From contig NC_052027.1 in NCBI RefSeq assembly GCF_015832195.1, positions 18,822,688 to 18,886,687 on the forward strand: a stretch of DNA of 64,000 bases, given 5' to 3'. This stretch comes from Motacilla alba alba (Eukaryota > Chordata > Aves > Passeriformes > Motacillidae). The position numbers and the translations under genes are program-made. Every line of letters starts with the position of its first letter. Within the stretch, counting starts at the first letter, position 1. Below the pieces are notes generated by a model, which worked only from the letters and a program-made list of their open reading frames with translations, was not told where the DNA came from and searched no databases. This document shows, piece by piece, positions 1-10,870 of the stretch.

Positions 1-471
1 TCCAAAAGAATTGTAAGTTTGGATCCGTCTCCTGAATTTCCAGGGCTGGGAAGGATTTTGTGATAAATATAAAATGGCACATATTTGGATTGTATTAAAC
101 AGCAGCTCGAATCCAAGGCTAATACTTTGTAGTTGAAATAAATATAACAGTTTCGATAAGTTTATGGGTGTGGAAATTTACACTAATTTTTTATGACTAT
201 GAATTTTATTTCACCTTTGGATTCCAGCAAAAGCCTGAGCAGAGACACTGGGGGAAAGGGGAGGGCAGTGGCTTTAACCACGGAGCGGGGACAAGGACAC
301 GCTCGGACAAATCCCTAATTTAGACGTCAAAACGCTGCAGGTTCAGCTCTGAAAGGAAGAATCCCTTGTCACAGCGATGTCTGCGAGCTTGGAGAGAAAA
401 TCCCTGGCGGGGGGAGAGGCAGAGCCGTGACTCAGCTGCGGCTCCTGCCCCGCGGGGCCGGGGGCGGCCGC
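1..471. other. Non-coding DNA at left edge, inferred SYN2 intron 1
   Basis: No exon, RNA gene or recognisable repeat was seen. The first 230 bases are AT-rich. From about 400 to 475 there is a short GC-rich stretch with a few CpGs running into the adjacent minisatellite, too short to call a CpG island. Assignment to SYN2 intron 1 is inference: the next recognised exon is SYN2 exon 2 far downstream, and nothing resembling the GC- and proline-rich first exon was found in between. Confidence 0.4.
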
Positions 472-1110
472 TGATGCTGCTGCTCCTTCTGACTCTGCTC
501 CTTCTGATTCTGCTTCTTCTCCTTCTGCTCCTTCTGATTCTGCTTCTTCTCCTTCTGACTCTGCTTCTCCTTCTGCTCCTTCTGACTGTGCTTCTTCTCC
601 TTCTGCTCCTTCTGACTCTGCTTCTTCTCCTTCTGCTCCTTCTGACTCTGCTTCTTCTCCTTCTGACTCTGCTTCTCCTTCTGCTCCTTCTGACTCTGCT
701 CCTTCTGATTCTGCTCCTTCTGATTCTGCTTCTTCTCCTTCTGCTCCTTCTGACTCTGCTCCTTCTGATTCTGCTCCTTCTGATTCTGCTTCTTCTCCTT
801 CTGCTCCTTCTGACTCTGCTCCTTCTGACTCTGCTCCTTCTGATTCTGCTTCTGCTCCTTCTGCTCCTTCTGACTCTGCTTCTTCTCCTTCTGCTCCTTC
901 TGCTTCTGCTCCTTCTGACTCTGCTTCTTCTCCTTCTGCTCCTTCTGACTCTGCTTCTTCTCCTGACTGCTTCTTCTCCTTCTGACCCTGCTCCTTCTGC
1001 TTCTGCTCCTTCTGACTCTGCTCCTTCTGAATCTGCTCCTTCTGACTCTGCTTCTTCTCCTTCTGCTCCTTCTGACTCTGCTTCTTCTCCTTCTGCTGCT
1101 TCTGATTCTG
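472..1110. repeat. Pyrimidine-biased CTTCTG/CTCCTT minisatellite
   Basis: About 640 bp built from six-base words such as CTTCTG, CTCCTT, ACTCTG and ATTCTG in varying order, with larger blocks of about 30 bp repeated several times. The + strand is strongly pyrimidine-rich and the - strand purine-rich. Because most words contain no stop in any frame, long open frames exist on both strands: a Leu-rich one on + and an Arg/Ser-rich one on -. These follow from the repeat and are not evidence for a gene. Strand-asymmetric tracts like this can adopt triplex (H-DNA) structures and usually vary in length between individuals. Confidence 0.9.
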
Positions 1111-1183
1111 TTGCTGCTGCTGCTGCTGCTAATGATGATGCTGGTGCTGCTGGTGCTGCTGGTGCTGCTGGTGATGCTGATGC
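1111..1183. repeat. CTG/GGTGCT triplet tract
   Basis: Directly follows the CTTCTG minisatellite. About six CTG triplets, then ATG triplets, then repeated GCTGGT hexamers. It is probably a derivative of the same unstable array. It has no coding support. Confidence 0.75.
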
Positions 1184-4100
1184 CCTCCCCCACGCATCCC
1201 CCCATCCCCGCAGCTCTCCAGGAACGCTCACACACAGGGGAGGCTTCACCCTGCGTGTACCAAATTATTCTGTTACAGACAGCACATTCCTGGGGTAAAG
1301 CAGGCAGGCAGGAAGGTGGAAACATGTATGGAACAGCCAAATCTGGGACACCTCCATCCTCTGGGACACCTCCATCCCCTGCAAACACTGGGTGTTCATC
1401 ACATTGCCAGTGTCAAGTGTGCCTGTGTTTTTCAGCAGGGTTTATTTCTTTTTCATTCAGAGGGATCCAGTTGAATGAAGACTTGTTTCTTTATGCCAGG
1501 ATTGCTTACATTACGGTAAAAGCTGTCAGAGGTTTTATTGAAGCTGCTTTTCATTAAAAGGCCAAGGATGATGGGCAGCTGTCAGAATCTGCAGGAGGTG
1601 GAGAGTGGAGGGAGGTCAGGGTTGCTGTGTTTTTGGGAAGACACAGCAAAGGTTCCACTGTCCAGGCTCTGCCTTGCTGTGCCATTGGGGATGAAAGGAA
1701 GAGGAAAAACATCTATTTCTGTTTCCCTAGTGTGGCAGCTGTTAGTTCTTGTTCCATTGACACCATGGCTCTCTGTTCTCACGTGTGTTTGTTTTCAAGT
1801 TTAGAGCTGAGTTGTACATGAGTCCCTGCTTGGATACAGTGACAAAAAATGGAAATTCTTTCCTGCGTTGTCACGCTGTTTGGAAGCCCTTGAGGATTTG
1901 AGTGTGTGCACTCATTCTCCTCCATCTGGAGTCCCCAGGGGATCTGTTCCCATGGCCCCTGTGTCACAGCTTCACCACAGACACCAGCCTTGCAAATCCT
2001 GCTCCTCCTAACCCGTGCCAGCATCCTACCAGGCGGACTTGACCACGTGCATATCAGGTGCAAGTCCGATGTCACTGACCAAATACATTCAGATATTTTC
2101 AAATGCCACTGACCAAATATATCCAAGTTCCAAACCAACTCAGGCCCCAGCCCCAGTCCCAGTTTTCTGCATTATCCCCATGCAATGTCAGGTTGCTGTT
2201 GAGCAGCTTTGCTTTGTGCTCCTCTCTGAAGTTGCACCCAGGCTCAGGTGTTAAATTAAGATTATCTTTTTCAGTTTACAGATTGGCTAAAAACTGGCGA
2301 GTTGTTACTTTTATAAAATTCCCCTTCTCTCTTCACTCACTGAGATTTTTTTTAACTCTTAAAATGTTTTTCTCATTGCATACTTGTAAATTATGAAGCT
2401 AATCATAGTGGTTTGAACATACCTTGGTGGTGTTGGCATTTTAAACCATGTTTTGTGGAGATTAAGCATGCAGCAAAGATCTGAGGTTTCAAGATGAAGT
2501 TAATCTGACAGGCTTTAGAGTTATTTTAAAAGTTGCCAGTTGGGAAGACATTTTGGGAGGTTTAGAATATAATCCTGAAAGATTTAGGGGATTACAGCCT
2601 CAGTTTATTTTCTGTACAAGTGTTTTAATGTTATCTAACCAATTATTCTCACTCTTTTTTTTTTTCCTAAGCTCTTTTGGCAAACCAGCAGAACATTCCC
2701 CATGCTTCCCACCCTTTTCTAATGTAAACAATTCATCAATTCCTTCTGAGCTGATTGTGGAACCCTTTCCCCCATCAATTGCTTTCAGGAACTCTTTGGT
2801 GCCCTGAGATGTTTAATGATGAAAGAATCGGCTGCAATATTTATGAGCAACTTGGATTCCAGATCAATTTTCAGTGGGAAATCATTTGGACAGGTTCTGC
2901 TAGCTGGAGGGATGAAACTTTTGATTTCTGGGTCCATTTCAGATAAACAAGGGGCAGCAGAGGGCTGGTTTGAGTGGAGGTTTATTGCAGCCAGGGAGAT
3001 CAGTATTTTAGATTTACTTCTTGTCAGCAGCAGTGACAACATTGAAGTACAGGTTGCAGAAAGTAATTTTGGACTGAATAATGACAGATTTGTTTCATTT
3101 CAGATCAGAAAGGCAGGCATTGAGAGTTTCCCTGTTGTTTACTGACTGAAAATCTTGGAGACATCAACTTCTGTTCTTTCAATTGTATTTTCTTTGTATG
3201 GTCTTTAGATTTGGTAATTTTATGGATTTTTTCCTCACTTTCCCAAGTGGCACCCAAGTTTACACTTTGGCAAGATTATCTTGCCGAGTAAACCAAGTTT
3301 TCTGCTCAATTTCTTGCAGACATTTTAAATTTTCATATTTACAATTTCAGGATTTGGTTTTACCCTTTCTAAACTCTGCAGTGAGAGAAGTTTTGCTTGG
3401 TGTGTCATCTGCTGCACTGCTCCTGCTCACCGTGTGCCAAAGCCACTTCTTGCATAATTGAGCTCATGTCATTAATGGAAAGCAGTGTGAAAAGAGTATT
3501 TAAATACATATAAATGTTTACTGTCTGCAAAATAAAGAATCTGTACCACAAGGCAGAATAACAGGCTCCTTATATCTGAGTCAGAGTGCTTTTTATAAGG
3601 TAACTCCTTTATTTAGTTGATTTACCAGAAGAAGGGAACAATAATTTAGTAACAAAAAAAAAATGAACTATTTAAGCTTTATTTTCTCTTTGCTGATAAA
3701 TCTTGCAAAATAATTGGAAATTTCTGCAGGTGGAGCGTGCAAACTTTAAATATTGGTATTTTGGGTTTTTTTGTGATTAAATTCTGTGAGTTAAGGCCTT
3801 CAGGTAATTCTGGAATGCATTAATAGTGCCAGATAGTGACCTCAGAGTCCTCCTCAAAGTGTCTGGGATGAACTACTCATCTATAAATTAGACAAAATCT
3901 AATTTAGTGTGGAAATCACTTTAAACCCTGTGAGTAATGAAGATAACTGGCTGAATGTCCTGCTCTGATTAATTTATCTGTGTTCCTATGAAGAATCCCT
4001 TCTACCTCGCTCAGCCATTCCCTTCAGCACCCCAGATTTTGTTTGTGGGAGGAAAAACCTGATCCCAGAAACCTCAGGAGAGCTGAACCCCACCAAAGGC

Positions 4101-4263
4101 TTCCACCAGAGCTGAGTCACCACATGGAGCTGCCTGAGGTGTGACACCCTGGGCATTCCAGCTGCAAGGGATATCCAAAGGAATATCCCAAAGTGATGCC
4201 AGTGAGCAAGGGACGGGTTTCTTGTTTTCATGCTATTGAAAAAGATATTTATCTATAGCTGAA
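1184..4263. other. Intronic DNA, nothing recognised
   Basis: About 3 kb of unique-looking, moderately AT-rich sequence. Open frames are short and overlap on both strands without domain similarity. No repeat family, RNA gene or exon was recognised. Confidence 0.5.
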
Positions 4264-4713
4264 TATCATATCATATCATATCTGGTATAATGTAATATAA
4301 TGTAATATAATGTAATATAATGTAATATAATGTAATATAATATAATATAATATAATATAATATAATATAATATAATATAATATAATATAATATAATATAA
4401 TATAATATAATATAATATAATATAATATAATATAATATAATATAATATAATATAATAATTAACATAACGTAATGTAATATGATATGATATGATATAATAT
4501 AATATAATATAATGTAATATAATGTAATATATTATAATATAATGTAATGTAATGTAATATGATATAATATAATATGATAATATAATATAATATCATATAA
4601 TATCATATCATATATGGTATAATATAATGCAGTATAATACAATACAATATAATATATGATATTATATTATATATACTATAAGGTAAACAACATATAATAT
4701 ATAATAATATATA
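4264..4713. repeat. TATAA pentanucleotide array with variant flanks
   Basis: The array begins with ATATC pentamers (4264-4282), continues as five copies of a 10-bp unit TGTAATATAA (4291-4340), then about 23-25 uninterrupted TATAA units (about 4333-4457). It ends in about 250 bp of degenerate variants (ATGATATAAT, GTAATGTAAT and similar). The sequence is almost pure A/T and partly self-complementary, so it can unpair or form hairpins. The open frame reading Tyr-Ile-Leu repeats on the minus strand is a product of the repeat. Confidence 0.95.
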
Positions 4714-5802
4714 ATGTAACTTGTTCCTGGGCCATGTGTGCTCACTGGGACGGGGATGGGCACGGGCAGGGCTTTGTCCCCCCTGCTCTGGAGCTCCCAG
4801 CCTTCAGTCCCAGTTGCCCCAGTGCCTCCCCAGCTGGGCTGTGCTGCCAGCAGAGCTGCTGAATGATTGCAATGCACACCTGCAAAAGCCAGGAGCCAGC
4901 AAGGACTGCCAAAGGCAACACCACGAGCTTGTACTTGACCAACTGTGCTGCTGGGGAGTGCATAAAAGAGTTTTGCAAATTATTTCAGAGAGGGTGGAAG
5001 TAGGAGAGATGACAGTGAAAACCTTTTCAGCTGTGTGTTCTGGGGTGTTTTAGCTCCTCTGGGAAATCTGTGTTAGCAAGGGCTGAGTGGCCACCGGAGC
5101 TTGTGACTGGCCCTCAGTGAGGTGGGATGCATAATTCAGAGTTTTAATATCTACAGGTAAGGGAAACAACTCTGTTTTTTCTCTCTGAAGTATCAAAACC
5201 TGCATTTTTTTAGTGGGATTTCTATCAAAGGCACAGCTTCAAACACCGGATGACTTATATCCTGATTGCAGTCCATGCAAATTTTCCAATAATTCCCTTT
5301 TGTTAGCAGTGAAAACGAAGCTAAAATGAATGTGGATTAATTTTTGTCTCGAAGTACATTTGAATTTTGTCTTTGTTTGTTTAATCCTTTAAGGAATAGT
5401 GGCTCGACCAAGGCAAGACTGTTTGCTTGTGTGTGCTTAGGAAATCCCAGCTGATCTGTGGAGGTTGTGTCAGGAGGAGACTGAAACTGAGTTTTCTGAG
5501 GGAGTTCATAGTTCCTCTGTGAGAAACTCTGTCTTGAGAAGCTGTTGGTTGGAGAGGAAAATATGTTGTTTTATTCAGTACTTTAAAATAAGTCTGAAGG
5601 AGTTATTTCCAGCCTCTAGGCTTCCAGCCTAGCGAGCTACTACTACATGGCCACAGGCTAAAAACTGAATTCTGAATTCCCATTTCAGCTCCTTCCCACT
5701 GCTCACAGTCCTTCAGCTTCACAAAATGGTTTGCAAAATACCTGCCAAGTTTTACCTTGGGAATAGAAGCTGCCAGTACCCTTTGTGTTCAATGGTTTCC
5801 CC
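4714..5802. other. Intronic DNA, nothing recognised
   Basis: The first 350 bp are more GC-rich than the surroundings. The rest is typical intronic sequence. No exon or repeat family was recognised. Confidence 0.5.
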
Positions 5803-6410
5803 TGCAATAGGTGGAATTTAGGTGCCTTGGCATTGATTGCAGGGTTGGACACACCAAAAATGAGTCTCCAGCTGTGAGAATTGGGTCAGTGTTGACAAGT
5901 CCTCTTTCTTTCCTGCCAATGCCAGGCTTTGCTCCACAGCAGCACAGCCACCCTCTGCAGCTTTGGGGTTATTGTTTGGATTCATCCGTTTGGATTTGCT
6001 CTGGTGTGAATAAAGCTGTTCTCCATCTTCTGCAGTGGGGCTCTGAGGCTCACTTGGTTTGTCAACAAGTATTTACAAATCAATATTTACAGATGAGATC
6101 AGTTCTGTGGGGTGAAAATGGAATTTAGGAAATGACAAACCGTGCGGGCACTTTTAGTTCAGCGCTTTCTTCCAGGCCAGTGGGAATTCTTCCCCTCTGA
6201 GCTGTGTGTTGGACTGTCCCGGGTCTGTGAGAGGATTCCTCTTCTCAGGCCATGTTCCAGCAGCATTCCTGACAACTCAGTAGTTGTCCAGAGTTAGGTG
6301 AGGGAAATGCTGAGCACTGTTGGGAGGCACTGAAATGCTAATGTTAATTTGGATGAATAAAACCTCTTTTCCTCCACTTTTTGGAAGTTGGGCAATGTAG
6401 AAAGGTGTTG
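5803..6410 (+). repeat. 608-bp direct repeat, copy 1
   Basis: The same sequence recurs at 9009-9616 in the same orientation with no length difference (constant offset 3206). By eye I found only three substitutions in the first 560 bp or so, but six in the last 46 bp. It contains an AATAAA polyadenylation-type hexamer near 6009 in the context GTGTGAATAAAGC, which resembles the R region of an LTR, but I found no convincing TG...CA termini. It could be an unclassified LTR or another dispersed repeat. The 105-codon open frame inside it has no recognisable domain. Confidence 0.85.
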
Positions 6411-7668
6411 TTTGACGCTGTAAAAACATTTCTCTTCCCTCTGGATGTAGCTCTCCCCTTCTGATTAGGTCTGGCTTTGTCTCAGTAGCTCACATTCCCT
6501 TTGGGGAATAAAATCTTCTCTAAAATAAGCAACTTTCCTGCACTGACCTATATAACACATGCACGACTCTCACCAGCCTGGCAGGCAGTTTGTTGGAGAG
6601 TTACAGCCTGGATCAGATCTCAGGCTGTTTGCTTTTACTGGCATCCTTAATTTTAATTTGCTCCCTACACCTTGGAATGTGTGAAGGTGTCTGGAGGAGG
6701 GGATTATGTAAAGGACAGTGGGAGAAGAACAAGCATCAACAAATACCTTTGGTTTGGTATCCAAAAATCAGGCAGCAGTTTCCCCTGACCGGGGAGGATT
6801 GTAATGTCCTTCAAGAACAGGTTTGCAAAGAAAGCAAAGAGGCAAAATTCCATTTATATTTGACACAACCGAGGATGGATTTTCCTGTGTGGAAATATTT
6901 CCTTTGGTCCAGTATTTTTCCTTCTGTAAACAGTGTAAGTGTGTGCTTCAAATGCTACTGCAGGGTGTCACAAAGGCCTGAATGCATGGGAAAATGAGTG
7001 GCTGAGGAATAACCCAACATCTTGATTTACTTTATTGATGCAATGAACCATTCCATTGAAGGAGAGACTGACTCTGTGTGGGTACAGAAGTCATCCCAAA
7101 GTGCCTAAAATGCACTTTGATTGTGCATTGTTATCTTACGGAGCCTCTGTGTGTGGCTCAAAGGGCTGGAATCTGCTCATGAGCTGTTTGCTTATTCAGA
7201 GGTTCTGGGGACAAACCTGTCTCAGGTAACGCATCCCCAAACACCCACAGCAGCCCTGAAGCCATCATGAGCTGAGACTGCCTGAAATGAGTGCACTCAA
7301 GAAAGCAAACCCAGCCATTTGTGATATTTAAACAGATATTAACAGGTATTTCTGATGTTTTATTTCTCAGGTCCTACCACTCTTACCTTGTGTGCACTAG
7401 CCAAGATCCAATGACATTAATTATTTTTTCACAGGGCCAATTTTGACAGCAAAATTTACTCAGTGTGCCAGAAGGCTGCTCCTGCCTTTCTTTACTGCTT
7501 GTTCTGCTAATTAACATCAGCATTTGATTGATAATGCATTTAATAATGCCCAGGTTGTTTGTTTGTTTTAACTCTCAGCTTCTCTAAGCAAATGGAAACT
7601 CTGCTGTCCTGTGCTATCCTTGAATTCTGTTTCTTATAGTGCCTGGCAAAACCATCCCACATTTTCTT
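6411..7668. other. Intronic DNA, nothing recognised
   Basis: Lies between copy 1 of the 608-bp repeat and an LTR. No retroviral gag/pol-like reading frame, exon or RNA gene was seen, so there is no internal region to support reading the two 608-bp copies as a provirus. Confidence 0.5.
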
Positions 7669-8106
7669 TGATCCTTTTTGGGACTACCAAAAAACAGAGG
7701 CCAGTCAGAATTAAGGCAATAAAAAGCAGTTCTATTTATTGAAGGGCCTGCAGGGACATTTTGGGCAGATGAAATCCCCCAGGGCCTACACCCAAAATGG
7801 ACCACGGGTCATGGTTTTTATACTTTTATAAGTTTGGTCCACTTGCATATTGAGGTTGATGCTCCAATTCCAGCTGCAGGTGATGAAGTCATTGACCCCA
7901 AGGTTGCTCCCCCAAGTCCCTTTTGTTTCCATCTCTGGGCCTGAGGCAGTGAGGTGTCCTTGACTGCCAGGCCTGGAGAGGAATTGTTGTGTCTGCCCAA
8001 AATGGGAAAGCTGCAGCTGACACTGGGTGTGGGGTTTGGAGTTCTGCACTAAAGAACTGCAGGATTGCAAATACATGAAAAATATACCAACTAAAATGCT
8101 AAGGCA
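7669..8106 (-). mobile_element. Endogenous retrovirus LTR, family 1 copy A
   Basis: Read on the minus strand, this has the layout of an LTR: a TGCCTTA-type start (8106), a TATA-like segment (about 7824-7836 on the map), then an AATAAA polyadenylation hexamer in TTCAATAAATAG (about 7735-7745), ending near a CA at 7669. Its middle (about 7855-7985) matches the LTRs at 22906-23317 and 53939-54415, including the shared segment ATGCTCCAATTCCAGCTGCA. Copy A is the most diverged of the three. No target-site duplication was resolved. It is antisense to SYN2. Confidence 0.75.
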
Positions 8107-8180
8107 CCAGGTTCAGGATGAAAAGTGCCTGACACGATGTGCTGGATGGGGCCATCTGGAGTCCCTGAAGTTATTCCCTC

Positions 8181-8647
8181 TGTGAGAAATGATCCTCACC
8201 TTCAAAAAATGTAAAAGGTTTATTAAAACCTTATCAAAAACACAACAGGAGAGTGAATAGAGAAAATCTTACAGCCCCAGGAGCAGAGGATTTTCCCCAG
8301 CATGGGCTCACCCTCACAGTGGAGGTTTTGCATTTAACCCTGTGGCCCCTCCCAAAGTTCTGTCCATCGACTCCTCCTTCCCTGCCCAGGGGTGGAGATC
8401 ATTCCTGACACCTTGATTGGAGATCAGCGGCTGCCATGGTAACGAGTGACCCTCCCAAATGTCCCAAACCCAGGGCACCCCATAATAACAACACAAGGGG
8501 GTAAAACACAACTGTAAATCTATAAAACTTCTCCTCACATAGATACAGGATATTTGCCTTTTAACGGTGAGAGTCACCCGTGGCATCACTGATCTGTCAC
8601 GCCTCCGCCAGTAAATCCCTGAGGATGCTCGGGGCTGTTCACTGACA
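8181..8647 (-). mobile_element. Probable endogenous retrovirus LTR, second type
   Basis: On the minus strand it starts TGTCAGTG (8647) and ends ...CTCACA (8181), with an AATAAA hexamer in TTTTAATAAACC (about 8220-8230) placed as expected for an LTR polyadenylation signal. It resembles a songbird LTR type known to me. It lies 74 bp from the neighbouring LTR in the same orientation. No target-site duplication was seen, so the boundaries are approximate. Confidence 0.6.
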
Positions 8648-9008
8648 ATTTTTCTCCTCTTGGGTGGTTTCTCGCTGGTGTGCTGCCCCCTAAACCCTGG
8701 GCTGGCTGAGCACCTCGGGGGCAGGCATCGAGGGCACCCAGCCCTTGTCCTCACACTCCACAGTGGCACTGCCACCCCTGCTGTCCCTGCTGCCACCTCT
8801 GCATTTCCCCCTGTGCTGCCAGGATCTTCACCTGTCCTGACTCCCCCTAATTCAGAAACAGGATTTAGAAATGTGTAATGTTCCCCACATCTCCACAAAA
8901 GGGAAGGAGGGGCTCGGAAGGAAAGCCTGGCTTCCTCTCAGCTCCTTTCCCCCTGCTGTTTGCTTTAATTAATGGCTGTGGCATTCAGGGAGTAATTTTA
9001 ATAATGTG
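8648..9008. other. Intronic DNA between LTR and direct repeat
   Basis: Moderately GC-rich, with no recognised exon or repeat. Confidence 0.45.
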
Positions 9009-9616
9009 TGCAATAGGTGGAATTTAGGTGCCTTGGCACTGATTGCAGGGTTGGACACACCAAAAATGAGTCTCCAGCTGTGAGAATTGGGTCAGTGTTG
9101 ACAAGTCCTCTTTCTTTCCTGCCAATGCCAGGCTTTGCTCCACAGCAGCACAGCCACCCTCTGCGGCTTTGGGGTTATTGTTTGGATTCATCCGTTTGGA
9201 TTTGCTCTGGTGTGAATAAAGCTGTTCTCCATCTTCTGCAGTGGGGCTCTGAGGCTCACTTGGTTTGTCAACAAGTATTTACAAATCAATATTTACAGAT
9301 GAGATCAGTTCTGTGGGGTGAAAATGGAATTTAGGAAATGACAAACCGTGCGGGCACTTTTAGTTCAGTGCTTTCTTCCAGGCCAGTGGGAATTCTTCCC
9401 CTCTGAGCTGTGTGTTGGACTGTCCCGGGTCTGTGAGAGGATTCCTCTTCTCAGGCCATGTTCCAGCAGCATTCCTGACAACTCAGTAGTTGTCCAGAGT
9501 TAGGTGAGGGAAATGCTGAGCACTGTTGGGAGGCACTGAAATGCTAATGTTAATTTGGATGAATAAAACCGCTGTTCCTCCCCTTTTTGGAAGCTGGGCA
9601 GTGTAGAAAGGTATTG
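9009..9616 (+). repeat. 608-bp direct repeat, copy 2
   Basis: The partner of 5803-6410, in the same orientation and of the same length. The AATAAA hexamer is conserved near 9215. Similarity stops abruptly after about 9616, while the last 46 bp before that are clearly more diverged than the rest. Confidence 0.85.
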
Positions 9617-10740
9617 TGAGAGGATTCCTTTTTGATTTCTTGCAGAGGGGATGATGCTGGCACAAAATCTCTGTGCCATCCCCTCCTGCCCTGCTGCTTT
9701 CCCCATGACTCAGATCAGGGAACAGCAAAACAGGATTTTAAAATAGCCTGCTTCAAATATATTCAGTAAATATACAAGGGGAAGAATATTGAGCCCTAAA
9801 CGATTGCTAAATACCCATTTAGCAGTGACAATATTGAAATCAGGCTGTGCAGATCTGGGGAGGAGATTTGCATGGGCTCTTTGAAGTTTCATTGAGGAGA
9901 CGCTCCAAGCAATCAAGGCTTTGTGTTTTTGGGAGGGAAATCACCTCCCGTGATGACGCTGCCTAAACCCACAGGCAGGGTTTCTCTTTTGGGGCTGACA
10001 CACAAAAATTATTGCTGTTTTTTTCTAGAGGTTATAGCAGACCTGCTGTCTTAGGCACATATAGATAAAAGGTCCCAAAATGTGAGTTTTGAGCTGTTTT
10101 AGCTGACCCGGATTGCCACTCTGTATTTATCCAGAGCTAAGGATGTTACAGACATAGTATTCCAAGTTATTGTCTCATATGAAATATTTATATTTATTTT
10201 AAAGGTGAAATATCAGATCCTTGTATACTAAATGCTTTTCTAAGAGGACAGTATTTTTCATTTTTTTTAAATACAGTGTTTTTTGACAAGATTCAAATAT
10301 ATTTACATGTTGATGACTTCACTGATAGCCTGAGAAACAACCTGAAAATTGCATGAACGTTCTGTGTGTATAACCGTGGCCATGAACACATTATTTGTGC
10401 CCTGAGATGCTTCAAAGAAGCATGGAAGCCCCATGAAATCCAAACCTTGGTCTCAGAATGGACAGATATCGATTTTAGGCTCCACTTACTCAGCTCCTGA
10501 AATTCCTGGAAGCATCAGGGGTGAAACCTCAGCACTCAGCATCGCTCAGCTGCAGGCTGGGCTCTGCCAGAGCAGCCTGGGACCTGCTCACTTTGCAAAA
10601 TTAGAAGTCAAAACCACATCTCTGCTGCTCAAACATCCCATGTTTGTGGATAAAAATACATTTAGAAACTAGGATTTGGATACTGACATTTAAAGAATTG
10701 CAGAATGTGTTATGGAAGGAGAATGTGTAAGATTTTTGGT

Positions 10741-10870
10741 TTCTGCCTTTTGGGGGTTTTTTTTGAGTTTTCTCTTTTTTATTTGTTTTTATCTTTTGAG
10801 TGGATTTTTTTGTTTGTTTTGGTGTTTTTTTGTTTTGTTTTCTGCTCTCTGGCTGGTTTTCCTCTTGTGT
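10741..10870. repeat. T-rich low-complexity tract
   Basis: About 130 bp made mainly of T runs separated by single or paired G and C (TTTTTTTGTTTGTTTT-like). It explains the Phe/Leu-rich frames on + and Lys-rich frames on -. Confidence 0.8.

Noticed and set aside
366..480. Candidate SYN2 exon 1 or promoter CpG island
   Set aside because: Only a short GC-rich patch with few CpGs; no sequence resembling the synapsin N-terminal A domain or the start of domain C.
366..1298. 310-codon open frame on + and overlapping frames of similar length on -
   Set aside because: The frames consist of the CTTCTG minisatellite read in different phases; no domains, splice context or non-repeat coding sequence.
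5811..6128. 105-codon frame conserved between both copies of the direct repeat
   Set aside because: The copies are nearly identical at the DNA level, so conservation of the frame carries no information; no recognised domain.
5803..9616. The two 608-bp repeats as LTRs of one provirus
   Set aside because: No TG...CA ends, no target-site duplication, no primer-binding site or retroviral frames between them.
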